Source: Caldilineaceae bacterium (lineage in GTDB: Bacteria; Chloroflexota; Anaerolineae; Caldilineales; Caldilineaceae). From it: a stretch of DNA of 64,000 nt. The translations under genes and the position numbers were made by a program. Location of the stretch: assembly GCA_019637645.1 (NCBI GenBank), contig JAHBVH010000012.1:1-64000 (forward strand), read 5' to 3'. The notes below the pieces were generated by a model. It did no database searches, was not told where the DNA came from, and saw only the letters and a list, made by a program, of their open reading frames with translations. Of the stretch, positions 8,204 to 16,915 are shown one piece after another. Position 1 is the first letter of the stretch. Every line of letters begins with the position of its first letter.

Positions 8204-9121
8204 TTATCCCGCGCTAGCACAGCCACCGGTGGGCAGGCTTTCAAAGAGACAAAGCTTATACTCATGCCGCGGCTCGGGGGTCAGGGGGCGCAACCAAGGC
8301 TGGTCCGCGACGTGGGGGGAGCAGGAGCCAAAGGTGCCAAGGCGAATCACCCGCGTTTGGGCTTCCTGTTGCAACCGTGCCAAGACGCTGCGCAACAGTT
8401 GACCCCGGAAGGGGGTGAACATGAAGAAGAGAGTGCCGGCTTGGTAGTCGGCCAGCCGTGCATCTGTGTTGATAAAGTCCACGGTATGCAGCCCCAGAGC
8501 CTTGGCCTGCGCTTGGGCAAAGGCACAAAAGGCCGGTTCAATCTCTACCCCGCGCGCCCGGATCCCTGTCAACAGATGGATCAACATGACCACTTGGCCC
8601 AAGCCTGAACCAAGATCATAAAAGAGATCGGTGGGCGTCCACGGCAGCTGATCGATGAGATCGAGCAGAACGCGCGCGGGCGTCTCTTCACAATGCACCA
8701 TCTCGACCGTGGGCAGGAGCGTGGGGGCGGGGGCTGTCTTTAGGGCAAAGATCCCATCCAGCAAGAGGTCGAGCCCATCATAGCTCATGTAGACGTGATC
8801 GTGGCTCTGCGCGGTGTAGGTCGTAAAGTCATTCAGGTAGCGACGTAGCGCGGTGCCGGTCAAAGTTCCCTGTTGAATAGCCATCCGGGTTTGATGAAAC
8901 AGGTGATCATTGACAGCCGTTAGCTCAATTTGTAGTTGCGTGGCTTGCTGTTGCAACTGGCGCAGGGCAGGCGTTAGCCGCCGTTCCAGGCGGAGCACAT
9001 CGTGCAGAAACGCGATGAAATCCAACGCTTCGGCCCGTCGCTCCAAATGAGTAGGGACGGTTAGGGAGAGATCATGGGCAAAGGCATCAAGTTCGGCTTG
9101 AAGTTCGTGAAGATCCACCAC
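8204..9121 (-). CDS. SAM-dependent methyltransferase with DOT1-like core
   Basis: The 305-residue protein starts with about 110 helical, partly coiled-coil residues (RRLTPALRQLQQQATQLQIE). A Rossmann methyltransferase core follows, whose SAM motif is FYDLGSGLGQVVMLIH, followed by GVEIEPAFCAFAQAQAKAL and a NTDARLADY acidic site. DLGSGxGQVV is the form found in DOT1-like lysine methyltransferases rather than in common small-molecule enzymes, where DLGCGTG is usual. The substrate is unknown; the helical N-terminus could hold a protein partner. It precedes plsC on the same strand with a 19-bp gap, so it may be the last gene of a lipid-related unit. Confidence 0.8.
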   Translation of the reverse strand: MVDLHELQAELDAFAHDLSLTVPTHLERRAEALDFIAFLHDVLRLERRLTPALRQLQQQATQLQIELTAVNDHLFHQTRMAIQQGTLTGTALRRYLNDFTTYTAQSHDHVYMSYDGLDLLLDGIFALKTAPAPTLLPTVEMVHCEETPARVLLDLIDQLPWTPTDLFYDLGSGLGQVVMLIHLLTGIRARGVEIEPAFCAFAQAQAKALGLHTVDFINTDARLADYQAGTLFFMFTPFRGQLLRSVLARLQQEAQTRVIRLGTFGSCSPHVADQPWLRPLTPEPRHEYKLCLFESLPTGGCASAG

Positions 9122-9140
9122 AGATTTGATCGCGCGATAG

Positions 9141-9782
9141 CTACTGCCAAAGCGGGAAATTCCCGCTGGCGGCCAGTTGACGCATTTCGGCTTTAAAGCG
9201 ACGCATAAAGCCCAGCCGCTCCCCTTCCCAGTGCATAGGCCGCCCTACTACCACATGGCAGAAGAAGGGCACAAAGAGACGAGCACCTTTGGGCCACGCC
9301 TTACCCATGCCGTACATAAAAAGTGGTACCACCGGTGCTTGGGGAAAGCGCTCAGATAGCAGGGTGACACCGGCCTTGAAATCCGAAAGTTGTTCCGGCT
9401 CGCCCCGCGATCCTTCTGGGAAGAAGATGAGAATACTCCCCTCAGCGAGTGCCTCATAGCTGGCACTGAGGGGATCGCCCCCCTTTTCTGTGCGCTCGCG
9501 GTCAATCGGGACAATGCCCATCACCTTGTGGGAGAACCAAGCAATCCAGCGATTGCTAAACCAATAATCGGTCGCGCCAACCGGTCGCACTTTGTTGATC
9601 AGATGGGGCGGGAAGAGGGCCATGAGCACGGCAGCATCCAAATGACTATTGTGGTTCGCGGCCAGCACAGCGGGGCCGCTCGTCGGCAACAGGTGGCGAT
9701 TCCGCACATTGATGCCCAACACAATGTGGATCACAGGGTAAATGACCAGAAAAAAGAAGAGATAACGCAGAGTTTTAATCAT
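9141..9782 (-). CDS. plsC: 1-acyl-sn-glycerol-3-phosphate acyltransferase
   Basis: The 213-residue protein has an N-terminal membrane segment (YLFFFLVIYPVIHIVL) and all main acyltransferase motifs. HNSHLD near residue 44 is the HX4D catalytic pair, IVPIDRER is motif II, FPEGSRG near residue 122 is motif III, and VVPLFMYG is motif IV. It should add the second acyl chain to lysophosphatidic acid at the membrane, making phosphatidic acid. It is encoded 30 bp downstream of a CdsA-like gene, which fits a lipid gene pair, although that partner has lost its catalytic residues. Confidence 0.9.
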   Translation of the reverse strand: MIKTLRYLFFFLVIYPVIHIVLGINVRNRHLLPTSGPAVLAANHNSHLDAAVLMALFPPHLINKVRPVGATDYWFSNRWIAWFSHKVMGIVPIDRERTEKGGDPLSASYEALAEGSILIFFPEGSRGEPEQLSDFKAGVTLLSERFPQAPVVPLFMYGMGKAWPKGARLFVPFFCHVVVGRPMHWEGERLGFMRRFKAEMRQLAASGNFPLWQ

Positions 9783-9812
9783 GATCGATGGTTATTATCG
9801 GTAGATAGGCAA

Positions 9813-10679
9813 TTACGTAAAGAAATTAACATAGTAGAAAAAGAGGGGGGCAGCATAGGCAAAGGGATAAATATAGAGCAGTATTCCCCCTAGCCCGGGC
9901 AGATGACGATCTTGTTCGTGAATTTCCAACGCTTGTTGGATACTGCGCAGGGTCACACTGGCTAAATAGGCACCCACACCAATCAAAAGGCCGGAAATGG
10001 TTGCTTGCCCAGGCGTGATCGTCAACAGCCAAGGGCCTAGCCCCCAAGCCACCGAGGCAGCACCGAGTACGCTGAGCCAGCCCGCCAACCCCGTCAGCGA
10101 CGGCTTGAAGAGTAGGCGCGACCACTCATTGACCCGCAGCCGCATGAGGATCGCTTGCATCATGGTCTGGCTATGGACAATCAGGAGCAGATAGAGCAGC
10201 AGGTTCCCTTGCGCGCCACTGCTGTCGAACTCACTCAACGCATTCGCCGCGACTTGCCGCATGAGCAACAGCCCCACATGGCTAAAACCCAGCACCAGGG
10301 TAAAGAGCCCCCACCCTATTTTCAACGTACTGTTGAGGGCCTGTGCGTTTGTTTCATAATGGCTGAGAAGCCAAGCCGCCAGCACAAAGATCAGACAAGG
10401 AATGAAGACCAAGGCCAATGCATACGATTGCGTCCCGACCCAGATCCATTGGAGGGGAATCGAGAGATAGCCGAAAAAGACGAGATAGCGCTCGGCCCGC
10501 CGTAGGGGCATCATACTATAAAATTCTTTCAGCGCCTGGAAGCTAATAAAGGCCGTCAACACCAAGGCCAGTGTCACACTAGGGATAAAGGCACTCAGGT
10601 AGAGCATGAGTACGAGCGACCAGACCAAAGGCCGCACTTCCAGTCGATTCATGGTTACCGCTTTTTCAAGAGATGTCAT
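9813..10679 (-). CDS. CdsA-like integral membrane protein lacking catalytic residues
   Basis: The 288-residue protein has about eight membrane segments and the layout of phosphatidate cytidylyltransferase, including EFYSMMPLRRAERYL early and RHLPGLGGILLYIYPFAY at the end. In active CdsA the same place reads K-D then PGHGG-x-x-DR-x-D; here K-D is H-E, the His is Leu and D-R/D is L-Y/Y. The metal and catalytic residues are therefore absent. It may be a non-catalytic partner of the neighbouring PlsC or a new activity on the CdsA fold. A second possible start is MNRLEVRPL, nine codons in. The next upstream gene is on the other strand. Confidence 0.7.
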   Translation of the reverse strand: MTSLEKAVTMNRLEVRPLVWSLVLMLYLSAFIPSVTLALVLTAFISFQALKEFYSMMPLRRAERYLVFFGYLSIPLQWIWVGTQSYALALVFIPCLIFVLAAWLLSHYETNAQALNSTLKIGWGLFTLVLGFSHVGLLLMRQVAANALSEFDSSGAQGNLLLYLLLIVHSQTMMQAILMRLRVNEWSRLLFKPSLTGLAGWLSVLGAASVAWGLGPWLLTITPGQATISGLLIGVGAYLASVTLRSIQQALEIHEQDRHLPGLGGILLYIYPFAYAAPLFFYYVNFFT

Positions 10680-11012
10680 TCCGCTTGATTACCTCATCGA
10701 AGTTACGCCGTTACCCAGCCCGTTTGGGTTTCCCACCCGTGATCCTAGCGGCATCATTCCTAGCTACCGACGTTATAGCTAGTTGAACACCGCGAGCCTA
10801 GGTGAGTTGCGCACTGCCGCATCAGCACGTCATTAGCAGAATGGGTTGGCTAGCTTATCGTACTTTGCCAAGCATGCGAGGCAGATCCTGAGTAGCACAG
10901 ACGATTGGCACTCGCCATACTGCCGTGGAGCGACATATCAGGCCACTCCTTATCATAACCCTAACCCTAGTGCAGGGCAAATTTTTTTTCCTGCTATGGA
11001 CAGCATGACCGC

Positions 11013-11042
11013 GGGTATTTTTTGCTTGAAACGAAAATACCC
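11013..11042. promoter_or_regulatory. Inverted repeat upstream of glycosidase cluster
   Basis: GGGTATTTT (11013-11021) and AAAATACCC (11034-11042) are separated by 12 bp, about 40 bp before a TACAAT box. It may be an operator of the sugar cluster or a terminator from elsewhere; it is not close to either gene end. Confidence 0.4.
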
Positions 11043-11117
11043 CGTCTATTCCCCAATGCGGCGGTTGCACCCGTACCTGTGTTACAATAGAGCGCTGCCA
11101 GATGTGGTTACACTTAC

Positions 11118-11155
11118 TTAGGCTGACAAGAAAATCTTAGGCTGACAAGGAAATG
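11118..11155 (+). repeat. 19-bp direct duplication over the ribosome site
   Basis: TTAGGCTGACAAGAAAATC is followed directly by TTAGGCTGACAAGGAAATG. The second copy supplies the AAGGAAA Shine-Dalgarno sequence of the gene at 11160, and the first copy keeps a weaker version. Confidence 0.8.
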
Positions 11156-11159
11156 GCCC

Positions 11160-12671
11160 ATGTATCATCACCCAGGCGAATATGTGACTGATTTTTGTCT
11201 TGTCCAACGGGATGGATGCTATCATCTTTTTCATATCCGCGGGGAACGGTGGACGTGGCCAGTCGGATATAAGGAGCTGGATCTAGGCCATGCAACCTCG
11301 ACCGACCTACGCACGTGGACGCCCCACGCACCCGTCTTGCCAGCTGGCCCCTTGGGCGCGTGGGACGAATGTGGCAACTGGGCTCCTGATATTATCGAAG
11401 TCGATGGGCTCTATTACTGTTATTATACGGGCAGCGATACGAATAACAATCAAGCCATTGGCCTCGCCACCTCCACCGATCTCTTTCACTGGGAAAAGCA
11501 TTCCCAGAATCCGGTGGTCGTTCCTGGCCCCTGGTCGGATCAGCAGATCGGGCGCGATGTGGCCGGGCGCGATGCCATGGTCTTTGCCGATCAACCCCGC
11601 CAGCGCTATCTCCTCTATTACACGGCGACCATGGCGGATGGCCGCGCTTGTCTAGCCTTGGCGCAATCGACCGACCTGATCCATTGGGAAGATCGAGGAC
11701 CAACCTATATTGAGGAAGACCGCTCCTACAATCGATTAGAATCGGCCTATCTGGTGGAACACGACGGGCGTTACTATCTCTTTTATAGCGCCAAAGGTGG
11801 GCCTAAAAGCAAAGGTTTTTCACCAACCGCCTTTGCCCACTTTGATATTGTCTACCTCGTTGCCGATGAGCCGACGGGTGGGTGGCGCAAACCGGCCAAT
11901 CATGAATTGCTGACCGAATGGACCTGTGCCAGTGAACATCCCACTTTTGATGGCACGACCTATATGCTATACATCATCCAGGAGGAGATCCACGGCATTT
12001 GGGGGGCATCGATCCTGAGTGATCCCAAACGGATCGAGTGGCTGGCCGATGGCACTGTCCGTGTCCGCGAACATGTGCCAGAGAATGTGACGCGGCAATC
12101 ACTGTTCGATAGCGACCGCGAAGCACTGGTGGACTGGGTTAGTCACGGTGGGGCATGGACCAGCGATGCTCTAGGCCAAATCCACGCGCCCGGGGCAGCG
12201 ACCGACGCCTATTGGCTCCACACACGGTGGGGCCGCGATCTAGCCCTCGCGGCAGAAATCAAGCTAGAGGCGGATAGTGTCGCTTCCTTGCTCGTGCGTG
12301 CCAACCCGTCGGCCATGGCTGGCTATTGCATTAGCCTAGATGGCAGCCGTGGCGTTGTTCGCCTAGAGCGCCTTTTCCCAGCCGAGCCAGCGACGCTACT
12401 CCAAGAACGGCCCGTAGCCCTGACGCCGGGCCGTTGGCACCAACTGAAGGTGGTCGTCCAAGGCGAGTTTTTCGATGTCTATGTCGATGAGACACTGCTC
12501 TTGGTGCGCCATGAACGTACCTATGGCGAGGGGTGCTTTGGCCTCCATGCGCGTGGCGCAGTCCAAATGCGTCATGTCCGCGCCGATCGCTATGTTGGAG
12601 CTGAAGCCATCCCGCCCGATTGGGAACACCATTGCCAACCCTACCATCTCTTTCCGGCGCGCACAACCTAG
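11160..12671 (+). CDS. Glycoside hydrolase, GH32/GH43-like five-bladed propeller with C-terminal beta-sandwich
   Basis: The 503-residue protein has no signal peptide. Residues 1-305 form a five-bladed propeller. Candidate catalytic residues are Asp11 (VTDFCLVQRDGCYHLF, first blade), the Asp of GRDAMVFAD as transition-state residue, and the Glu of TCASEHPTF as general acid. Repeats of ATSTDLxxW mark the blades. Residues from 310 to the end resemble a DUF1080/LamG-type sandwich (GRWHQLKVVVQGEFFDVYVDE). It probably cleaves fructosides or other short glycosides in the cytosol. It is the first gene of the sugar cluster, followed 93 bp later by the aldehyde dehydrogenase. Confidence 0.8.
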   Translation: MYHHPGEYVTDFCLVQRDGCYHLFHIRGERWTWPVGYKELDLGHATSTDLRTWTPHAPVLPAGPLGAWDECGNWAPDIIEVDGLYYCYYTGSDTNNNQAIGLATSTDLFHWEKHSQNPVVVPGPWSDQQIGRDVAGRDAMVFADQPRQRYLLYYTATMADGRACLALAQSTDLIHWEDRGPTYIEEDRSYNRLESAYLVEHDGRYYLFYSAKGGPKSKGFSPTAFAHFDIVYLVADEPTGGWRKPANHELLTEWTCASEHPTFDGTTYMLYIIQEEIHGIWGASILSDPKRIEWLADGTVRVREHVPENVTRQSLFDSDREALVDWVSHGGAWTSDALGQIHAPGAATDAYWLHTRWGRDLALAAEIKLEADSVASLLVRANPSAMAGYCISLDGSRGVVRLERLFPAEPATLLQERPVALTPGRWHQLKVVVQGEFFDVYVDETLLLVRHERTYGEGCFGLHARGAVQMRHVRADRYVGAEAIPPDWEHHCQPYHLFPARTT

Positions 12672-12764
12672 TCCGGAACAGGCGTAGTAGGACAGTGAGA
12701 CAGGAAGTCAGTAGGTCGCTCACTGCCTCACTATCCTATGGATATCGATGATGAGGAATCGATC

Positions 12765-14255
12765 ATGAATCAAACACAAACGCTCGAACAAATCGAAGCT
12801 GGCATGCCCATTCTCACTCCGGATGGTCAGGTGGTTCGTGTTTCGGCAGAATTGGCCGCGCGTTTCCAACCCGGCGATCGACTGGCCGTGGTGCCGCACA
12901 GCGGTGAGCTGCTGCGTATTCCCGCAGCCGAAAAGCAATTAGCCTACGCCGCGGTCACGCGCGGTGTCGCCGCTTTCCAGGCCATGGGTGGCGTGAGCGA
13001 TGCCCAAATTACCACCTTTTATGAGCACTTTGCCGCCACATTAGAAGATGACCAGTGCTGGGCTCAAATCGCGGCGGTCAATGCCCAAGATGTCGACGAT
13101 GCGCGGGCACGCGGGCGCTCGACCACGCGGCTGGTAGCGACCGAGAAATTGCGCCAAGGGATGATCGACGGTCTACGCGGCTGGATCCACGCGCCCACAC
13201 GGCGCGGGCAGATCTTGGAAACGGTTCAGCAGACCGATTTTCGGGTCGAATTAGTGGGGGCAGCGCTGGGCGTGGTGGCCTTTATCTTTGAAGGACGCCC
13301 CAATGTGCTGGCCGATGCTTGTGGCGTTTTGCGGGGCGGCAATACGGTGGTCTTTCGGATTGGCAGCGATGCCTTGCGCACGGCCAAAGCGATTATGCAG
13401 TTGGCCGTTGCGCCAGCCCTTGCCGCGGCTGGCTTGCCGGTGGGGGCGGTCACGCTGATCGAAAGCGCGGCGCATGCAGCGGGCTGGGCGCTCTTTTCGG
13501 ACGAGCGGCTGGCATTGGCGGTTGCGCGCGGCTCTGGGCCAGCCGTAGCAACCCTCGGGGCCTTGGCGCGGAGCGTGGGCGTCCCCGTGAGCCTGCATGG
13601 CACGGGCGGGGCTTGGTTGGTGGCTGCGGCTTCGGCGGATGCCACCACCTTTGGCCGCGCCGTGATTCACTCGCTCGATCGCAAAGTTTGTAATACCCTG
13701 AATACCTGCTGTATTGTAGCATCCGAAGTCGAGCGCTTGGTACCCGTCTTCTTGGCGAGCTTGGCCGAAGCCGGTAAACGGCGCAACCAAGCCTTTAAGC
13801 TCCATGTCGTCGAGGAGAGCGCCCCAGCGGTGCCAGCCGAGCTCTTTCACAAGATCGTGGCGATTCGGCGCGCCGAAGGGGATTCTGACGAGCCCCAAGC
13901 GGAGCTACTCCCCCAGCATGCATTGGGCCACGAATGGGAATGGGAAGAAAGCCCCGAAGTGACCTTGGTCATTGTCGAAACCATCGCCGAAGCCGTTGCG
14001 CTCTTTAATCACTATAGCCCGCAGTTTATCGGCGCGCTGATCAGCCACGATGAGGCGGAACATCAGGAGTTCTATGAGACCCTCAATGCCCCCTTTGTGA
14101 GCAATGATTATACCCGCTGGGTCGATGGTCAGTTTGCCCTCCATAAACCAGAGTTGGGTCTTTCCAACTGGCAACAGGGTCGCCTCTTTGGCCGCGGCGC
14201 GATCCTCAGTGGGGATAGTGTCTACACCGTACGGACGCGCTTCATCCGTGAATAG
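12765..14255 (+). CDS. ProA-like aldehyde dehydrogenase with N-terminal extension
   Basis: The ATG at 12765 (MNQTQTLEQ) follows GAGGA. The 496-residue protein resembles glutamate-5-semialdehyde dehydrogenase: GVVAFIFEGRPNVLADACG, the NAD-binding GSGPAVATLG region and the catalytic Cys309 in KVCNTLNTCC. ProA is usually about 415-430 residues; here some 60 extra residues at the N-terminus form a small domain (ILTPDGQVVRVSAELAARF). No proB or proC is nearby. The neighbours are sugar genes, so the true substrate may be a semialdehyde from that pathway rather than a proline precursor. Confidence 0.75.
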   Translation: MNQTQTLEQIEAGMPILTPDGQVVRVSAELAARFQPGDRLAVVPHSGELLRIPAAEKQLAYAAVTRGVAAFQAMGGVSDAQITTFYEHFAATLEDDQCWAQIAAVNAQDVDDARARGRSTTRLVATEKLRQGMIDGLRGWIHAPTRRGQILETVQQTDFRVELVGAALGVVAFIFEGRPNVLADACGVLRGGNTVVFRIGSDALRTAKAIMQLAVAPALAAAGLPVGAVTLIESAAHAAGWALFSDERLALAVARGSGPAVATLGALARSVGVPVSLHGTGGAWLVAAASADATTFGRAVIHSLDRKVCNTLNTCCIVASEVERLVPVFLASLAEAGKRRNQAFKLHVVEESAPAVPAELFHKIVAIRRAEGDSDEPQAELLPQHALGHEWEWEESPEVTLVIVETIAEAVALFNHYSPQFIGALISHDEAEHQEFYETLNAPFVSNDYTRWVDGQFALHKPELGLSNWQQGRLFGRGAILSGDSVYTVRTRFIRE

Positions 14256-14268
14256 TTTTAATACAGTG

Positions 14269-14353
14269 TAGAAGTTACACACTGGGGCCAGACCTGACAG
14301 GTTTGTTAAACCTGTCAGGTCTCTGGTCACGCTGATCAACTGTGTAACTTCTA
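14269..14353. repeat. Interspersed palindromic repeat, copy 1 (complete)
   Basis: Outer 13-bp inverted ends TAGAAGTTACACA (14269-14281) and complement (14341-14353) enclose an inner palindrome, AGACCTGACAGGTTT (14290-14304) and complement (14308-14322), with a 3-base loop. The family recurs at 52.8, 57.2, 60.3 and 62.3 kb. It lies between co-directional genes and may end transcription. Confidence 0.85.
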
Positions 14354-14394
14354 AGCGGGCTACCATCGGTGAATAGAGCAGGGAGGAGTTGGCA

Positions 14395-15417
14395 ATGACT
14401 GCAAAATATGGAATAGGTTTGCTCGGCGCAGGCTGGGTGGCCGGAGAATATGTCAAAGTCTTTCGCGATCATCCGTTGACCGAAGTGATCGGCATCTATA
14501 ATCGCACTCCAGGTAAGGCCACGGCCCTTTTACAGCGCCACGGCGTTGCGGGCACTGAATACGAAAGCCTGGATCAATTTTTTGCGGACGATCGGATTCA
14601 GGTTGTCGTCTCTTGTACCCACCCCGATGTGCGGGCGGAACATTGTGTGCGGGCCGCGACAACCGGTCGGCACTTGGTGATCGAAAAGCCGGTAGGTATT
14701 CAACGTGAGCAGACTGCCCAGATTCGGGAAGCGGTTGCCAAGGCTGGTGTAAAAACGGTCACCAGCTTTGTGTTGCGCTGGAATCCCCAGTTTGTGACGG
14801 TGCGTCAGTTGATCAAGGAGGGCGGTTTGGGCGAGTTGCTCTATGGCGAGGCCGACTATTGGCATCCGGCACGGCGCGCCCGCCCGGGCAGCCCCTATCT
14901 GCGCAAAGATGTAGTGGGTAGCGCCTTTTTGAGCGGTGGCTGCCATGCCGTGGATATGCTGCGTTATTTAGGCGGCGAAGTGGAAGAAGTGAGTGCCTTT
15001 GGGGCCGCGGCCAAACGGGTGAAGCTCTTTGAATTTGAGCCCGTGGTCGTAGCCGCGCTGAAATTTGCCAATGGCGCGGTGGGCAAATTATCCGCGCTTT
15101 TGGATGGCGACAGCCCCTATCGCTTTAACTGTCGCCTCTTTGGCACCAACGGTTCGATCCAGAACAACGAAGTCTATTCTTCGACCAAGTACCCCGGCGC
15201 ACATGAGTACTGGACCTTTCCCACAATTACGCCCAACAGTGGCGATGTGACCCATCACCCCTTCCAAGCAGAGATCGAACATTTTATCGATTGTATCGAA
15301 CAAAATGTTGAATCGCACGCTTCGATCTTTGATAGTTACAAATCAATGGCGATCTGCTTTGCGATTGATGAGTCGGTTGCCCACGGTGGCAAGCCAGTAA
15401 AAATACGCAATGATTGA
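14395..15417 (+). CDS. Gfo/Idh/MocA-family oxidoreductase
   Basis: GGAGGAG lies six bases before the ATG at 14395. The 340-residue protein has the N-terminal NAD(P)-binding motif GLLGAGWVAGEY, then the family motif VIEKPVGI (catalytic-type E-K-P) near residue 98, followed by the substrate domain with GGCHAVDMLRYLGG (G-G-x-x-x-D-H-like segment with His and Asp). Such enzymes oxidise or reduce sugar hydroxyls or cyclitols in the cytosol. It sits between the aldehyde dehydrogenase and LacI, so it probably belongs to breakdown of the sugar imported by the ABC system. The exact substrate is unknown. Confidence 0.9.
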   Translation: MTAKYGIGLLGAGWVAGEYVKVFRDHPLTEVIGIYNRTPGKATALLQRHGVAGTEYESLDQFFADDRIQVVVSCTHPDVRAEHCVRAATTGRHLVIEKPVGIQREQTAQIREAVAKAGVKTVTSFVLRWNPQFVTVRQLIKEGGLGELLYGEADYWHPARRARPGSPYLRKDVVGSAFLSGGCHAVDMLRYLGGEVEEVSAFGAAAKRVKLFEFEPVVVAALKFANGAVGKLSALLDGDSPYRFNCRLFGTNGSIQNNEVYSSTKYPGAHEYWTFPTITPNSGDVTHHPFQAEIEHFIDCIEQNVESHASIFDSYKSMAICFAIDESVAHGGKPVKIRND

Positions 15418-15577
15418 CCGTCCAACGCTTCATTAACGACAATGCAACAACACCGGTGGCAAAGTACTGATTGGGCACCACCAGCGCGCTACGGGGCTTT
15501 CTCCAATCTTTGCCCCTTCATGCCCCTTCCGGTGATATTTACGCTCGCTAGAAACGCTAGCCGCTTTCATCAATACG

Positions 15578-15620
15578 ATGATTTTCATCGAACAAATCAG
15601 ATTTGTTCGATGAAAATCAT
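15578..15620. terminator. Perfect 21-bp inverted repeat
   Basis: ATGATTTTCATCGAACAAATC (21 bases at 15578-15598, written here only by its ends ATGATTTTC and ACAAATC) is followed by one base and its exact complement at 15600-15620. It lies 160 bp past the oxidoreductase stop. No T run follows, so it may be a terminator hairpin, a cruciform or a binding site. Confidence 0.6.
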
Positions 15621-15632
15621 GAACACAACAAG

Positions 15633-15690
15633 CAATTGTTTGATCAAATAATTGCTAAAATTTGACAACTAATGTTCTTTGTTGTAGTCT
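15633..15690 (+). promoter_or_regulatory. lacI promoter with near-perfect palindrome upstream
   Basis: TTGACA (15662-15667), 17 bp, TAGTCT (15685-15690) form a promoter for lacI. A 22-bp palindrome centred on TGATCA (15633-15654, ends CAATTG/TAATTG) has only one mismatched pair and ends eight bases before the -35 box, so it may be a LacI operator. Confidence 0.55.
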
Positions 15691-15744
15691 TACTTCCACT
15701 TTCCCATTACCTTCCGTTCAACTGAGATAAATATTGAGGATGTT

Positions 15745-16809
15745 TTGACCGACAAGTCCATTTCAGCGCGGGTGACGATTCGTGATGTCGCCACGGCAGC
15801 GGGCGTTTCGATCTCCACGGTATCGCTCTACACACAGGGCAGGAGCGGCGTCAGCCCAGAAACGGCCCAACGCATTGCCGCGGCGATTGCACAGCTTGGG
15901 TACATTCCACGCCAACCGAATGGTCGCCGGAGCGAAAGCCGCCGGGGAAGTCATTTGTTTGGTCTCCTGCTCGAAGAAATGTCGCTCTCGGCCTTTCCCG
16001 AAACGCTCTACGGGGCGATCCTCAATACCATTGAAACGGAAGCCAAACAGCTTGGCTATAACATGGTGCTGTCGGTGATCGAAAAGGATGGCATTCCCCA
16101 AATCATCGCCGATGAACATGTGAGCGGTGTGCTCATTTTAGGCGGCTCCCCGCTCAATGATGCCGTTGCAGTACGTTTGGCGGATGTGGGGATTCCCTTA
16201 GTGTTGCTAGACAACTATGTAGTCGGCGCGGCCATTGATGCCATTGTGCCCGACAATGAATGGGGCGGCTATCAAGCAATGCAACATTTGATGACCCTCG
16301 GCCACCAACGGATTGGCATTTTGGAAGGGCCAGCCAAATACAAAACGCTGACCGATCGCCTGTGGGGAGCGTTACGTGCAGCCCATGATGGTGGCTTGAC
16401 CATTCCGGCGGCCTATCGGGCCGCGCCGCAATCCAGTGGACAACCACTCAAAGGCTATCGTGAAATGCAAGCCCTGTTGGCGCTGCCCCAACCACCGACC
16501 GCCGTCTTTGCCATTAGTGATAAGACAGCCTTTGGCGCGATGGAAGCCATTCGCGAAGCCGGGTTGCGGATTCCCGACGATATCTCGCTCATCGGCTTTG
16601 ATAACGAAGTGCGCGCCGAACATACCACACCGCCTTTAACGACCGTCCATCTCCCGAAACGCCAAATGGGCAGCTTAGCAATGCAACGCTTGGTGGCGCG
16701 CATCGCCGACCCAACGCTCCCACCCGTACGAACCTGTCTGCATACCCAGTTGGTCGCCCGTGGTTCAACCATGCCCTATACCCATCATCGCTCATCGCCA
16801 GCCGTGTGA
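15745..16809 (+). CDS. LacI-family transcriptional regulator
   Basis: A TTG at 15745 is the likely start: GAGGA lies seven bases before it, and the nearby ATG at 15739 runs at once into a stop. The 354-residue protein has the LacI helix-turn-helix (VTIRDVATAAGVSISTVS, residues about 8-28), hinge (AQLGYIPRQPNGRR) and a periplasmic-binding-type effector domain with SGVLILGG, GHQRIGILEG and DISLIGFDNE. It probably controls the surrounding glycosidase and ABC genes in response to a sugar. The gene is followed 106 bp later by the sugar-binding protein gene. Confidence 0.92.
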   Translation: MTDKSISARVTIRDVATAAGVSISTVSLYTQGRSGVSPETAQRIAAAIAQLGYIPRQPNGRRSESRRGSHLFGLLLEEMSLSAFPETLYGAILNTIETEAKQLGYNMVLSVIEKDGIPQIIADEHVSGVLILGGSPLNDAVAVRLADVGIPLVLLDNYVVGAAIDAIVPDNEWGGYQAMQHLMTLGHQRIGILEGPAKYKTLTDRLWGALRAAHDGGLTIPAAYRAAPQSSGQPLKGYREMQALLALPQPPTAVFAISDKTAFGAMEAIREAGLRIPDDISLIGFDNEVRAEHTTPPLTTVHLPKRQMGSLAMQRLVARIADPTLPPVRTCLHTQLVARGSTMPYTHHRSSPAV

Positions 16810-16915
16810 GCCACTCCCTGCTCCCCCGAGCAAACCACCCTCACCCTGCCAACCGCTGAGCCATCTGCCATAGGTCTTTTCTTCTTTCAACTCGTTCATC
16901 AAGGAGGAACGAATC

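Larger units (their letters stand above)
10680..11159. other. Intergenic region between lipid and sugar gene groups
   Basis: No credible gene. It holds the divergent control regions of the CdsA-like gene and the glycosidase gene, an A/T-rich inverted repeat (11013-11042), a TACAAT box at 11083-11088 that may be the glycosidase -10 element, and a 19-bp direct duplication (11118-11155). Confidence 0.6.

Noticed and set aside
10958..10974. CCCTAACCCTA telomere-like sequence
   Set aside because: Only two short units; no sign of a linear replicon end.
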